64,000 nucleotides of DNA from Anastrepha obliqua (Eukaryota > Arthropoda > Insecta > Diptera > Tephritidae): the NCBI RefSeq assembly GCF_027943255.1, contig NC_072892.1:119429792-119493791 (forward strand). The letters run 5' to 3'. This document shows, piece by piece, positions 11,466 to 22,912 of the stretch. The notes below the pieces were generated by a model. The model was not told where the DNA came from, did not search any database, and saw only the letters and a list, made by a program, of their open reading frames with translations. Made by a program: the position numbers and the translations under genes. The stretch's first letter is position 1. Every line of letters begins with the position of its first letter.

Positions 11466-12337
11466 TTGGGTATGGGAATAAGTTTCCGTCCCCGTAAAAG
11501 GAGTGTCGCTGTTGATACCATTTTCGTGTTCGCTTTAGCAATAAACTGGTGAGTTGAAGGTGTGCATGTGAGGTCTCGATCACAGTAGTTGACTTTCGTT
11601 AGAAGCGTAAAGATCCCTTTTTATCTAACGTCAAAAATGTCTACGTTCGCCCCGTAAAAACAGCACTGGCTGGAAGTCATGCTTCATTGTTACATTTTAG
11701 AGAAAAGTGAAGCTGAAACGTGTCGTATATTGATCAATATTTACGGTAGTCATGCTTCATCAAATACAATTTGTAAAGAATGGATTCGACGCTTCCAAAG
11801 TGGCAATTTCGACGTGAGTGATAAAGGTGAACCAGGTCCATCGACAGCGAAAAAAATATTCATGCTTCAAAGGTTGTGTTGTGCATCTGATGGGATCAGA
11901 AGGGTGTCATCTATAATGAACTCCTTAAGCCATCTGAAACCATCACTGGCGTTTGAACCGAGCTCTCAAATAACGGTAGACATGACAAACTGATTTTGCT
12001 GTATGGCAATACCAGGCCGCACGTTGCTAAATCGGTCCAGAAATATTTGGCGGGACTGAATTGGGAAATCTTGCCCCACCCTCCGTATTTCCCAGACATT
12101 GCACCTTCGGACTACCATCTGTTCCGATGAAGGCAGTCAGCCCTTTTTGGGTAGCAGTTCACTTCTTACGAGAGCATCGCAAACTAGCTCAATGAATGGA
12201 TCAAGTCAAAAGAACTCGAATTTGTCGTCAAAGGAATCCGTTTACTGACTGAAATATGGAGTAAAGTTATAGTTTCCAATGGCACATACTTCACAAATGT
12301 CATGTAAGAAAGGATGGAAACTTATTCCCATACCCAA
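11466..12337 (+). mobile_element. Mariner (DD34D-type) element, internally deleted
   Basis: Terminal inverted repeats of at least 26 bp (TTGGGTATGGGAATAAGTTT at the left; its complement, with one change within 26 bases, at the right) are flanked by TA at 11464-11465 and 12338-12339. The plus strand from 11679 encodes a mariner N-terminus (EAETCRILINIYG, ICKEWIRRFQSGNFDVSD); a later part gives PHPPYFPDIAPSDYHLF, the third catalytic aspartate region. The second aspartate site reads YGNTRPH where mariners have HDNARPH, so this residue is lost. At 872 bp it lacks about a third of a normal 1.3-kb mariner. Confidence 0.88.
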
Positions 12338-12360
12338 TAATTAATCAAATTATTTATATT

Positions 12361-12669
12361 ATAATTGGCGTGTACACCCTTTTTGGATGTTTGGCCGAGC
12401 TCCTCCTCCTATTTGTGGTGTGCGTCTTGATCTTTTCCCACAAATGGAGGGACCTACAGTTTCAAGCCGACTTCGAACGGCAGATATTTTTATGAGGAGC
12501 TTCTTCATGGCAGAAATACACTCGGAGGTTTGCCATTGCCTGCCGAGGGGCGACCGCTATTAGAAAAAGGTTTTTCTTAATTTGGGTTTTTCATCGAGAT
12601 TCGAACCTACGTTCTCTCTGGGAATTCCGAATGGTAGTCACGCACCAACCCATTCGGCTACGGCGGCCG
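12361..12669 (-). mobile_element. tRNA-headed SINE, long form
   Basis: On the minus strand from 12669: GGCCGCCGTAGCCGAATGGG (RNA polymerase III A box TAGCCGAATGG), then GGTTCGAATCTC (B box), followed by a tRNA-unrelated body that includes CTCGGCAGGCAATGGCAAAC and AAGCTCCTCATAAAAATATC, ending in an AT-rich tail at about 12361. It is the most complete of four copies seen. The head is a tRNA-like promoter rather than a functional tRNA gene. It lies 23 bp from the mariner end. Confidence 0.8.
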
Positions 12670-12678
12670 AATTTATTA

Positions 12679-12738
12679 CTGCAAATTAATAAACTGCAGA
12701 TAAATATCTACTCATTCGATATCAATTCAATCAAATAA
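12679..12738 (+). repeat. Direct repeat, left copy
   Basis: About 60 bp (AAATTAATAAACTGCAGATA and onward through ATCAATTCA) that recurs with roughly 85% similarity at 13121-13180. The interval between them holds the 223-bp MITE. Confidence 0.7.
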
Positions 12739-12856
12739 AAGTTAAAAAATTTCGACACAGAAATATTAGTAGTTACTATTTGTATCAAAAATTTTAAATT
12801 AAATAAGAAACAAATAAATTGTTTAAACTTGTCAACAAGTCCCTGTAATAAAGAAA

Positions 12857-13079
12857 GTGGCGCAAAATTGATCAACCTAACGAAAGATTTATAATTTTTG
12901 CAAATGGCGTCTTACGTCTATCACATTTGACACTAACCTGCAATATACTCGTACAAGCAAACAAGCAATGAAGCGCGTAAAGCTCAAAATAATTATATCC
13001 CTCACTCGAAATCATATATTTTTATTTAGTAATAAAATTTTCAAAAAAAATAATTAGATGACTAATTTTGTGCCACCTT
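12857..13079. mobile_element. 223-bp MITE with GTGGCGCAAAATT ends
   Basis: Left end GTGGCGCAAAATTGATCA, right end the complement of GGTGGCACAAAATTAGTCA. The interior (TTTATAATTTTTGCAAATGG and so on) matches the copy split by a piggyBac-like element at 29806-31255. No coding capacity. A lone end of the same type is at 38375-38395. The superfamily is not certain; Tc1/mariner-derived is a guess. Confidence 0.7.
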
Positions 13080-13120
13080 GTGTTAATTAATCAAGTTCTG
13101 TGTAATTAGTCTTATTTGCA

Positions 13121-13180
13121 CTGTAAATTAATAAAACTGCATATATAAATATCTGCTCATTTAATATCAATTCATTAAAA
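13121..13180 (+). repeat. Direct repeat, right copy
   Basis: Second copy of the repeat at 12679-12738, 442 bp downstream and in the same orientation. Confidence 0.7.
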
Positions 13181-15549
13181 TATAACAGATGTCGGCGCAT
13201 AACGGGCTTAAAATGTTAGTCAAACTAATTTTCTCTTGATAGCTGACAGCTTAAGAATAATTTCATCCATCACCATAAAATAAATCTTTTCCATATTTAT
13301 GATATTGTGCAAATATGAAATTTTGCAGTAGCGAATTTTACTTTACTTTCAGTTTAATTTTCATCTGCGCTTCGAGTACAAAAAAAAGCTCCCTTAACGA
13401 ATTTCCCATTCTTAACTACACCACCCACTAATGCGTGGAATGAATAACAACAAAAGCAAAAAAAAACAAAAAAAAATAGAGGTCTTATTTCATAAATAAA
13501 AATTTTCCGTTGCAAGGGTAACTTTTTTCTGCGCTTAACTACGCCTTTGAGTGCATTTAATCACACTTGTTGAGCGCGCTCTTGCCACTTCATAATTTAT
13601 TCTAACTGCGATTTTCCGCAGGGACGCAAAAACTCCGTCCCATTACACCCATACTTACACATTTGCTTACGTACTCGGCATTTTACTTGTCTGCGCTAAA
13701 GGAGCGTAAGAAGATTTGCAGTGACACGAGACGTACTAATGGACTTTCGCTTATTTGTTCGTTCGTTCGTTCGGTTGGTTAGTTGATGCAACTGTGGCAG
13801 CTGCCAAAAATGTCAGACTGCTTACACCCCGCCATCAGTCTTGCTTATTTGTTGTCGATTGCGCTTTGTCTGGTCTCTTTTTTTCTTTTTTTTGCTCACT
13901 GCCAACTTTTTTCATTCCTCTTTTTGTCTTCTTAGCGTCGCCAAGAGGCGGCAAATGTACACGCAGATTAAAAAACTTTAAGTCCACGTTAAGTCGTGCA
14001 ACAAAAGTCGAAATGAATTTCGTAAGAGTAAAGTACTTTAACCAACCAACCGAGCAAAGAAACAATATTTCAACTTGGTCATGATTTACTTACTTGCCTG
14101 AGAGTAAACTTTTGAATTTTGTTTTTTTTTTTTTCATTTTCGTTTTTTTTTTTTTTCATTGTGTATTTTTTACGTGGTATGCAGTGCACCCGGCGCCTGC
14201 TGCCAAAAATGTGGCACACAAAAGGTCCACAACATAATTTATTTATAAAAACTTTTCGTCAATACAAAAGCCCAAATAGAAGAACTTATTGAGCGGCAAA
14301 ATAAACTCTTAACAACGGCGGGCTGTAGCAAGTCAGCTTTGCCCAACTCTGTGCGAACAGCGGCGCTCTTCACCGCCTGCTCGTCAAAGTCTGCATGCGA
14401 TTGACTCAGAATTGAAGTCACACGTACGCGAGAACTTTCGAACACTTCAACTTCCGTTTTAGCCTCGTTAGCGCCAATGTTATTTTATTTTTATTGCATT
14501 TCATTTTGTATGCACAGCAACAACTTTGCGGTTGTTGATTTTTACAATTATATTACTCGTATTTTACTTTTATTTCTTTAACTCGCTCCTCATTTTTCAC
14601 CTCCACCCAACTTTTATGCTTTTAGCTTTTAACCCGCTCAAATGAGAAGGTAAAAGAGCAAAGTAGTGAAAAATTTTACAAGTTTCACTTCGTTCGAGTG
14701 CAGGTAGAATTGTAAAAGTTTGTCGTTGGCCAAATGGAAAATGCACAGCACTCAGCAGGGTAGTGCCTCAAGGAAATCAGTTGGCGCGGTTCGGCACATC
14801 AGCTACTGCAGGTACTTCTTTCACACAGTCCTTTTTAGGCTCGTTTGCGATCAGGAAGTCACTAGTGCGCTTCACTGTTGCATGCCACATGCTTTGGCAG
14901 TCCAACGAGTCGAGTTGAAATTCGTATTTTGGCAATTCACTTGCAGTTTCCGTTTGTGCTTTTTCCTTCACAGATTTCGCCAGTTGACTTAATGTGGCAA
15001 CACACATATTTGCAAGTTTTCTAACTTTTTCACAAAAATTGTGCAACTACAAAAAGATTCACGCGCAGAGTTTTTGTTCTAAATTAAGTAATTTGTCAAA
15101 TGTTTTTGTAAAGTTTTTGAATTTATTTTTTTCGCTAAAGCAGTTGTTTGAATATAATTTGAGTCAGCGAAAAGTATGGTGTATTTTTACATAAAACCGG
15201 TAAAATATTATAGAAAATAAAAGTATTTTTCGAGAAAAGTTTTACATTTAAATTACCTAAGCGGCCGAGCATTGCCAGGCGCTTATCTCTTAAATTATTT
15301 AAAAGCTATACATAGGAGGTTACTTTTGTTACGAATTTCAACTTTTTGTTGTTGAGTAGCTCGAAATTGCTTTTTGCACTTAAAGTTTGCTTAGCTTCGA
15401 AAAGTAATGGAAACAACGCAACTATTCTCCAACACGAAGTTTTTAGAAGCTGCCACTGTGCATGTTAAAGCAAATTTTTTTTATTTTCTGTGAACTATTC
15501 AATGGATTAAGTTTAAGGAAATATATCAAGAATTCATATTCCATAGCTA
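13181..15549. other. No recognised gene; T-rich tracts
   Basis: Overlapping frames on both strands at 13755-14084 and 14720-15046 show no domain and cancel each other as shadows. Long T tracts at 14120-14157. GTTC repeats at 13759-13773. Could be ordinary intergenic or intronic fly DNA. Confidence 0.45.
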
Positions 15550-15885
15550 ACAGAAGTATACCCTGGAGTCTGGGCGGCCACCTTAAATAGCCTGACTAAG
15601 CCGACGACATAAATCTGCTGTCGCACAAATACTCACATAGCCAGTTAAAGATCGCAGCTGTAAGCGAATATGCAGCGAAACTGGGCTTAAAAATCAATAT
15701 TGGGAAGATGAAGATGTTGTGCGTCAACACTGCGGGCGCGTAAACCTTTCAAATCAACGCCACTAAATTCGAAATAGTAGATGAGTTCTGCTATCCCGGA
15801 AGCGTCGTCAGCAAAAATGGCAGCTGAGCAGCCGACATTCGCAGGGCCGACATTCAAACATCGAAGGGTCGTGGTGTGTTTAGTC
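15550..15885 (+). mobile_element. RTE-like reverse transcriptase fragment
   Basis: One frame reads EYAAKLGLKINIGKMKMLCV followed by NTAGA, a stop, and FEIVDEFCYPGSVVSKNGS, the palm-thumb segment of RTE-type elements (compare 11025-11190). Ends abruptly near 15885, 30 bp before a Tc1-like insertion. Confidence 0.72.
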
Positions 15886-15915
15886 TTTTGGACAATGTAA
15901 GGAGGTCATCACATA

Positions 15916-17434
15916 CAGTACCGGACCATTGAATTATGACCGATGATAAAAATGACATGTTTATGGCCTTGAAAGCGAATAAAAAGCAAACGGTTTAAAG
16001 CATTTAAAAAGTTTACATATTTGCTTTTATTAAAAGCTTCTTGACATTTTTGCATTGGAAATATTTATTTTAAACTAATATTTCGTGGCTCCTCGCCTTG
16101 CTTGTTAAGACGGCCGCATTTCGTCGAGGTATATTGGCTACGAACTGTGTTATCTTCATCTTAAGATTTTGATCATTATACCACACATCTTCGATGTTTT
16201 CCTTAAGCTGCTGTATTGTGGTAGTATTCCGCTGGTTTACTGCCGATTTGAGGTATGCTCAACAATTTTCGATGGGGTTAAGGTCCGGTGAATTGCCATG
16301 CCAAAACCATGATTTCTGGACAGAGCGCATTGTTCCCTCAATAATGGACCAGGTCCGCGTCCCTCTGAGGTTATACAGCCGCAAACCATAACACTGAGGG
16401 GGTGTTTGACCCTTGAAAGCACACAATCTTTAGAATATCGTTCTCCGGCTCTTCTGCAAACAAAATTTGCTGTTTTTGTAACCGCTTCCAACTGGCATTC
16501 ATCGGTGAAGATGATCTGTAAGAAGAAAAACAAAACCACAAAAAAGTGTGAATATTCACATCTTCTTACTGTTATTTGACAAAGGAAAAAATGTTGTTTT
16601 TGAACTTACTTTTTTCCAATACTCCGCGTCGAAGTCTCTGTGAGATTGTGCCTACAGTTTTCGCCGATTTCGCATACTCGCTGTCAGTTTTGGCTTTTTT
16701 GCTGGTCACGTACCAAAAATGTTCCATTTTCGTAATAGCGTCGTCGTAACATTCTTTCCGAAATATTTACTCCAGATTCCTGAACCTCTCTTAAAATCGT
16801 CCGACTTGAGGCAAGAGAACTGTTTGGACGATTTTGCGATCCTGCCTGGTTGAGGTGATGCGTTCTCGGCGCTAACTTTGACGATTGTTTGAAGTTACTG
16901 CTAAAACGTTGTTGGTATTTTTCCACTTTTTGGCAACATTTACCACAGACGGTTTGGGTATTCCAACGGTTCTTGCTATGCCTGCATAGCTCAGGTTCTT
17001 GGCTCTTTTGTGTCAAATCCGACTTTCGGCCCATTTTCTAAAAAAAACTGTTTAAATTGAAAAAAAGGATAATCCACGTGACAAATTCAAAAGATATGTA
17101 TATTTTGTACTTACTGTTGTATTTTAGAAATATGAATATTCATTATTCAATTTTTTCACGTTTCAGACGATCTCAATTAGTTTTTTTCTGCTCTTCACAC
17201 AAGATTGAATTAATTCGCACTGGCACTTGCACACTTAACTTTTCACTCATAAGCAAAAAAACCGATCCTTTCCTAATCGTAGTAGCCCAATTGACCGGAA
17301 ACATCTAAGAACAGGTTAAAAACCCCTTAATACCCTTTTTTACTTGGAAAAGCCCAAATTAGATTGAGAATTTTATCTGATATTTGAAGTTTTCAGAAAA
17401 AATGCCATCAGTCATAATTCAATGCCAGGTACTG
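15916..17434 (-). mobile_element. Tc1-like transposon, 1519 bp, inactive
   Basis: Ends CAGTACCGGACCATTGAATT (left) and the complement of AATTCAATGCCAGGTACTG (right), flanked by TA at 15914-15915 and 17435-17436. The minus strand encodes a broken Tc1 transposase: a helix-turn-helix N-terminus from 17034 (MGRKSDLTQ to MLRRRYYENGTF), then IIFTDECQLE (first aspartate), AGERYSKDC, VKHPLSVMVCGCITSEGRG, and a C-terminal NIPRRNAAVL region near 16080-16130. Frameshifts separate the pieces. The ends are nearly symmetric and length is close to full size for the family. Confidence 0.85.
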
Positions 17435-17532
17435 TATATTCAGGCGCACAAAATTCAGGATCTTTGAATCTAATATAAATTCTGTTGTTCTGTATGGGCG
17501 TTAGACATGGAACTCAATAATGCATGATATAA

Positions 17533-18500
17533 CAGATGGGCTGAAAAGTCCCGGGCCTGACAAAGAAAACACCTTTTTGTTTTGTTCATCATTCATCAAC
17601 GAAATTTCCATCAACAACAACGCAGTCATACCAGAGCCACTCTAACATTTCAATACCACTTTAGTACGATTTATCTTTTGCATCAAAATCGGCCTCAGTT
17701 TCAGCGATAACTTCTTCATTCGAGCGAAAATTCTTACCCACGAGCGCTTTTTTAAGTCTGCTAGTAGTCATCTAGTAGTCCTGGGAAACAAATCTGGCGA
17801 ATGTGGGAGCAATTCGAAATTCAATGCATGTACTTATAGTTTTGCTATTTTTTTGATGGACTTATGACACGATGCGTTGCCTTGATGAAGCAAAATTTTC
17901 TCTGCCATATGCGGACGTTTCTTTGCGATCTCGGCCTTGAAAAGTTCCAATAACGCTATGTTATGTTCATTGTTGATGGTATTATCCTTCTCAATATAGT
18001 CGATAAATATTACCCCACGTACATTCCAAAAAGCACCGAGGCCATAACCTTTCCATCCGATTATTGTGCTTTTGGTGCTGTCTCCTCAGATAACGATGGT
18101 TTTGATTCCGGAGTGAAGTGCACATATCGATGCAAAAATGACGGTTTATTACGTTAAAACGTGACGAAACACTACTCAGTATAATTAACACGTTCTTGTT
18201 TTTGGTCAACAGTGAGAAAATGCTACACCCACTTTGAACAGAGCTTTCTCAGAGCCAAATGCTCTTGCAATATATAGCCGACTTGTCCTTTTGATATCTT
18301 TACGGTGTTAGCTAACTCACACAACTTCAGCGAACCATCGCTTTATTGTTGTTTCTGATGATACATCAAGAACCAGTGTAAAATAAACACGAAATCCTTT
18401 TTGACTCGTTGTTTTGAAAATAACAAAAGTAGCGTCACTCTTAGCACAATAACTCACGAACTAATAAATGGAATATCATGAAATTCTTACAGCTGTCTTT
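17533..18500 (-). mobile_element. Mariner fragment (DD34D-type)
   Basis: Left end has GGGCTGAAAAGTCCCGGGCC, a mariner-type terminus. On the minus strand: GKVMASVLFGMY, LFKAEIAKKRPHMAEKILLH, QGNASCHKSIKKIAKL, LNFELLPHSPDL, then NEEVIAETEADFDAKDKS, the usual order for mariner transposases. The second catalytic position reads HQGN instead of HQDN. A matching right-hand inverted repeat was not found, so it is truncated near 18500. Confidence 0.75.
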
Positions 18501-19595
18501 TTAAGTACTGAGGCAAATTGAAATCAATTTTTAAAATCGTAAGAAATTGAAACACGTCCGAAGATAGATTTACGAAAGACGGCATAGCTTTTCCAAATAT
18601 CAAGCAATGGGAATAAAATTTTAGAAGCAATGTTAATCTCAGATATGGGAGTCCTCTGAGACAGTTCCCAACTTCCCCAGTTCGCTAGTATCCATCCATC
18701 TGGTTGTCCATCCGGTTTAGCTTTGTGTCAGTCCGTTTTTATCCGTATGATTGTCGGTCTGTTTATGAACGGTATCCGATTGTTTAGTTTTTTCTTTGTT
18801 CTTTATATGGTTTCATACAGTCACCTGCTCCGCCAAGGGGCTGGGCATGTCGCCAAGTGCGGTAACCAGGGACGATATCGGGAAAATAACCGGTCGACCA
18901 TGGTAAGGCCACCAGAGGCGGCCTGGTATCAGGAGATCTTTGTTAGAAGACAGCCTTATTTAATCCCCCGGCTGCCAAACTGATCCAATAGGCAAGGGTC
19001 GCATCATACTTTGGATTGTGGTTCACGGGAAATGTTTTTCTACCCCACGCGTATGTGAGAGGCGTTCTTCTAATCACCAACCTAGGGACGGACCGTCCAG
19101 GAATAACAGGTACCCCCGAGGGCACATAAGACAAGCTACCACAAAAAAACAAACTCAAATCAGTTGCCTTAGAGCGTCTTTTGGCATTTGCTCGGGGAAC
19201 TCTTTGTGCAAAGTAGTGCGGTATTGAAAATTAACGAAATCGGTCAATATAACTGTAATTTTCACAAAAAATTAAAACAACTCTGTCCTAAATAAAGAAA
19301 GATTACATAAATTTGGTAAAAATAATGAAGACATAAAGAGAAATACGAGGCACTAACTCGATAACGATTTAATAAAACTCGCTCACGAATTGCACCCCAT
19401 CCCATTTAGATCAGACTTAAAGTAATTTTATATGTTAAGGCAACAGTTCCGTCTTCCCTGCTAGCGTGTGAACGATTCCAACAATTAACAGCCAGCACAA
19501 ATAGAAATTTACTTAATTGAACGCAGATAAATAAATTTTGGATAATATGGGGAGGACTTGAGGACAAAATGCAGAATATTCTATCCTAACATAAT
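18501..19595. other. No recognised gene
   Basis: A GC-richer patch (18800-19230) with opposed open frames stands out from AT-rich flanks and may be a decayed element, but no family motif could be read on either strand. Confidence 0.4.
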
Positions 19596-19890
19596 AAGTA
19601 ACGGAGAGCTCGAGGAGCCCATTTTACACCAGCTAACTCACAGGAAATGGATTTGGATAGCCGACGCTCTTAGAAAACTACCCCATATATTTGCATCCTC
19701 AGTGTAGCAGAAGCCGCGACCGGCCAAAGGGCACCTGGAAAAGATCCATCCAGCTTAACTTATCCTCCATTGACATAAGCGCTGCGACAATGCTTAGACG
19801 ATAGTATCAAACCGCGTACATTGGAGAAGTTTTGTAGAGGCCCTATGTTTCTCAAAGGAGTTATCAGGAGAAAAAAGAAATAAAATGTAA
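19596..19890 (+). mobile_element. RTE-like ORF C-terminus fragment
   Basis: Reads ELEEPILHQLTHRKWIWIAD, then across frames RPKGTWKRS and VHWRSFVEALCFS. The order R-x-W-x-WI, RP-x-x-TW, W-R-x-x-V-x-x-LC is the C-terminal region of RTE-type proteins; frameshifts are present. Confidence 0.65.
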
Positions 19891-22021
19891 ATAAAAATTG
19901 TGCGCGTACCGAATTTAGCCGGCCTTAATTGCTTAAAATAATTTTTCATATTACTTACATACATTCGCCCTCAAAGGCTTGCGAACATATGTTAACTTCG
20001 CACACTTCCCCACTTATACTTCATGTGTACATCTCTGTCCACACTCAAGTCTTAAGTTCTTCAGCACCAAATCAAATATTTACACAAGTCCACATTAAAG
20101 CTGTGAATCGACATGTGCACAGCGCAACTCTTCAGCCATAAGTGGAAAAAACAGAAGCAAATAAGTAAATACTCACAAGTGGAGAAGTAAATAAATAAAC
20201 GCATACATACATATGATACGTATGTGGTAGGCAACTTTCAGTGACCATTTTTACCGTTAATATATTTATATGTCAAACAAATAACACACTACATATTTAG
20301 CAAGCAAATACACACATACACACACAAATGGGCTTATACGCGACAGTATAGCCCACCGGCCAAATTATTGGCAAGGATTTTTAGTGGCGCGCTCAATTGG
20401 TCTCGAGGGTAACGTTTCCGGGAGTTTCGGGTACAACCACTGCAGTTTTTTTATGCCTATTTTTATTTTGTTTATTTTTTTGTTTTTAGTGGTTGTTACC
20501 ATATACACTTTTGTTTTTTTTTCTTTTTGATTTTGATTTTTGTTTTTTTTTTTTCATTCACCGGCACGAAGTTTTACCAGGAGTAATATTTATAACACGT
20601 CTGTTTATGGCAGCTTACGGAGCCTGCGCGTGTGTGCGTGTTCATTAATTTATGTATGCATTTAATATACTTGCTAAAGTTAGCTGTTGCAACTCCTGCT
20701 TCTCAGTTAAGTGCATAGTACTGAGGGCGTGCTAGTGATTTAAGCTACCTTGGGTGGATTTTATGATGCTATAAAATGACTTGATATGTGCAAAACTTCA
20801 GTAGCTTGAAACACTAAATAAATTGTAGGCGGGGATGCGTTGGGGAAGAATTTATTAGAGTGAACATTTTTGGCAAAAAGTTCATCTACATATTGGAGTA
20901 ATAAAGTTGTTGAGTTACTATGCCCGCACTTGATAGAAATTTAAGGTAATGGACTGAAGTCTGGTCGATTGACTTGCCAGCATACGCAGGTGGACGTGTA
21001 CTTCTATTATCCACGAAGAGGGAAAAGTGCTGGCAGTTTGTGATTTTATTGTGGGCAACAGATTGCACACATATTCTTGAAATGTATGCGAAATTCGCAT
21101 TGGAAGCGCTTCTCATTTTGTTGGGTAAGTTTTTGAAATCTTCAAAAGAACAAAAGTGCTGCTTAACCTGGCCATGATTTAACGATGGGAACTGGTGGAA
21201 GTCGGTAGACGCTGTAAAAGGTCTGTATTTTCTCATATTGCATTCGTACTCTGAATAGTCTTGTATGGGCGCTAACGAAATACGTGTCCGAAAAGCTTCT
21301 CAATCGAATTTTTGGCCTCTTCGTGAGAAACAAAATGCTGCCCAGATGAGCAAGAACTATATGCGTATATAATATCTGTGTTATCCCATATTGCAGCTTA
21401 AATGTTTGTTCGGTAGCGAACTCATCTGATGATTTTACCAAAATAGTGCAGGAGCTTTCCATGGAAAATGGTAAATTTCGACCGCCGAACAAATTGCATT
21501 TCCGGATGATTATATTAGTGTTAATGTATTTAAAATATATCAATCTTCATTATAAACATCGACCTTTTACTTGACCTCAGTTTGAAGTATCTTTTTTTAC
21601 AACAAAAACAACTCATAAAAATTTTATTTTCTTCTGTCGAAATTTGGTCAAGTTTGAGCGCTTAGTTCTCATTATGTGTGACATATAGCGTAAAACTGAT
21701 AATTGGTGTTAAAAGAACAAACTTTTACGTTTTGAAACGTAATATTAAAAAAAAAGTTTATTTATGAAGAACGCAGATATGCTCTTTTAAAAAAATGGTT
21801 CGATGATGTCCCGTACGAACGCACTTAACACTGTACAGTTATTTTTGTGCTCATCCGAGTAACTTATTTGTTTCGATTACTTTACATTTAAAGCAAACTA
21901 CTGGTGCTCTTTTTACTTGTAAAGCATTAATTTCAGTTTGCATCGCAAATAAGTTCAATATTCAGTCATTAAATTTTGTTCCGTACGAACACGGCATAAA
22001 AGTTTTTCTTTTAACTAAAAA
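19891..22021. other. No recognised gene; possible 5' region of the ORF at 22022
   Basis: T-rich runs lie at 20450-20560 and a CA-rich microsatellite at 20306-20330. Two overlapping minus-strand frames (20886-21543) have no recognisable domain and are in different phases. CCGTACGAAC occurs at 21811-21820 and again at 21981-21990, upstream of the ORF at 22022. Confidence 0.45.
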
Positions 22022-22912
22022 ATGGAGAAAATTTGTGAAAATAATAACAACCATAGCGTGTCACGTTATAAAAAATGGAGAGATGAGAAACGAAAAAAAG
22101 GTCCAGATTTCAAAAACAACGAAAAAGAAAGAGTGAAACAGTGGAGGAAAAGAAAAACTGAAGCCATGACCCAGGAAGAAATACAGAAGAGGAAGAAGTA
22201 CGAAAAAGAAAAAAAGAGAGTCCAAAGAGCCAAAAAGTTGATCCAAACCCAAGACAGAGGGGCTGGTTCAAATTTTGTTGGTGATTGCGAATCTGAATGT
22301 TTTCCATACAAATGTAAGCAAACGTATGCTAAGGATGTACAGAAATGTACGCAAAGTCTACCCAGTTCACCCACTAAAAAAAAGGCTGTTGTAGCGGGTG
22401 TGGCAAAAAAACTGGGACTTAGTATTGATGACGTTAGGAATAAATCTATAAATGAACCAATTAACGATGACGAAACCACCAAAATGGTGAAAGATTTTAC
22501 TTTCGTCCAGACATTGTGTATAAATACATGCCCTGGCATGAACGATACAATGCTCTGTTGGACTAACGGTAAAAAACTTACATTACAAAAGCACTACCTC
22601 ACCTTATTTTTAAAAGAAGCTTTTTATATATTTAAGGAAGAGTTTTCGAACATAAAAATAGAGTTTTCTAGATTTTGTGCACTACGACCGAAAAATGTTT
22701 TGTTATTAAAAGACACGCCATCAGAACAGTGCAAATGTATGATTCACGAGAATTTTATTCTAAAATTGAAGTGTTTGAAAATAAGCTACAATAGCTCCTA
22801 CTGGAGCAACATTCTCTGTGATACGGCCCTTGATACAAGCTGTTGGAGAAATGTGTGCGATACATGTAAAAATGCTCGTACACTACGCAGAACTGACACA
22901 TTCACGGCATGA
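22022..22912 (+). CDS. Orphan arthropod repeat-family protein, C-terminally truncated
   Basis: ATG at 22022 opens 296 codons without a stop, the longest intact frame in the window. The first ~75 residues are very basic and probably helical (RYKKWRDEKRKKG, KQWRKRKTEAM). Around residue 115 is SPTKKKAVVAGVAKKLGL; the middle has NGKKLTLQKHYL, LKEAFYIFKEEFSNIKIEFS and RFCALRPKNVL; then a cysteine-rich end with CKCMIHENF and WRNVCDTCKN. This combination resembles an uncharacterised, often multicopy arthropod protein family whose usual second half (after the cysteine-rich part) looks nuclease-like; that half is missing here because RTE sequence begins near 22895. The family link is from memory and the function unknown; a transposon origin is inferred. 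Confidence 0.55.
   Translation: MEKICENNNNHSVSRYKKWRDEKRKKGPDFKNNEKERVKQWRKRKTEAMTQEEIQKRKKYEKEKKRVQRAKKLIQTQDRGAGSNFVGDCESECFPYKCKQTYAKDVQKCTQSLPSSPTKKKAVVAGVAKKLGLSIDDVRNKSINEPINDDETTKMVKDFTFVQTLCINTCPGMNDTMLCWTNGKKLTLQKHYLTLFLKEAFYIFKEEFSNIKIEFSRFCALRPKNVLLLKDTPSEQCKCMIHENFILKLKCLKISYNSSYWSNILCDTALDTSCWRNVCDTCKNARTLRRTDTFTA

Noticed and set aside
12600..12669. tRNA gene in the SINE head
   Set aside because: A and B boxes are present, but the sequence does not fold as a complete tRNA and is joined to a SINE body repeated elsewhere in the window.
13755..14084. 109-codon plus-strand frame with a hydrophobic stretch
   Set aside because: A competing minus-strand frame covers the same bases, composition is driven by T runs and GTTC repeats, and no family resemblance was seen.
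14720..15046. Opposed frames of about 90 codons
   Set aside because: Mutual shadows with no domain or conserved motif.
20886..21543. Two overlapping minus-strand frames of 116 and 126 codons
   Set aside because: Different phases, no motif, no splice signals that would join them; likely chance.
22066..22539. 157-codon minus-strand frame opposite the orphan ORF
   Set aside because: Hydrophobic antisense shadow of the basic N-terminal region.
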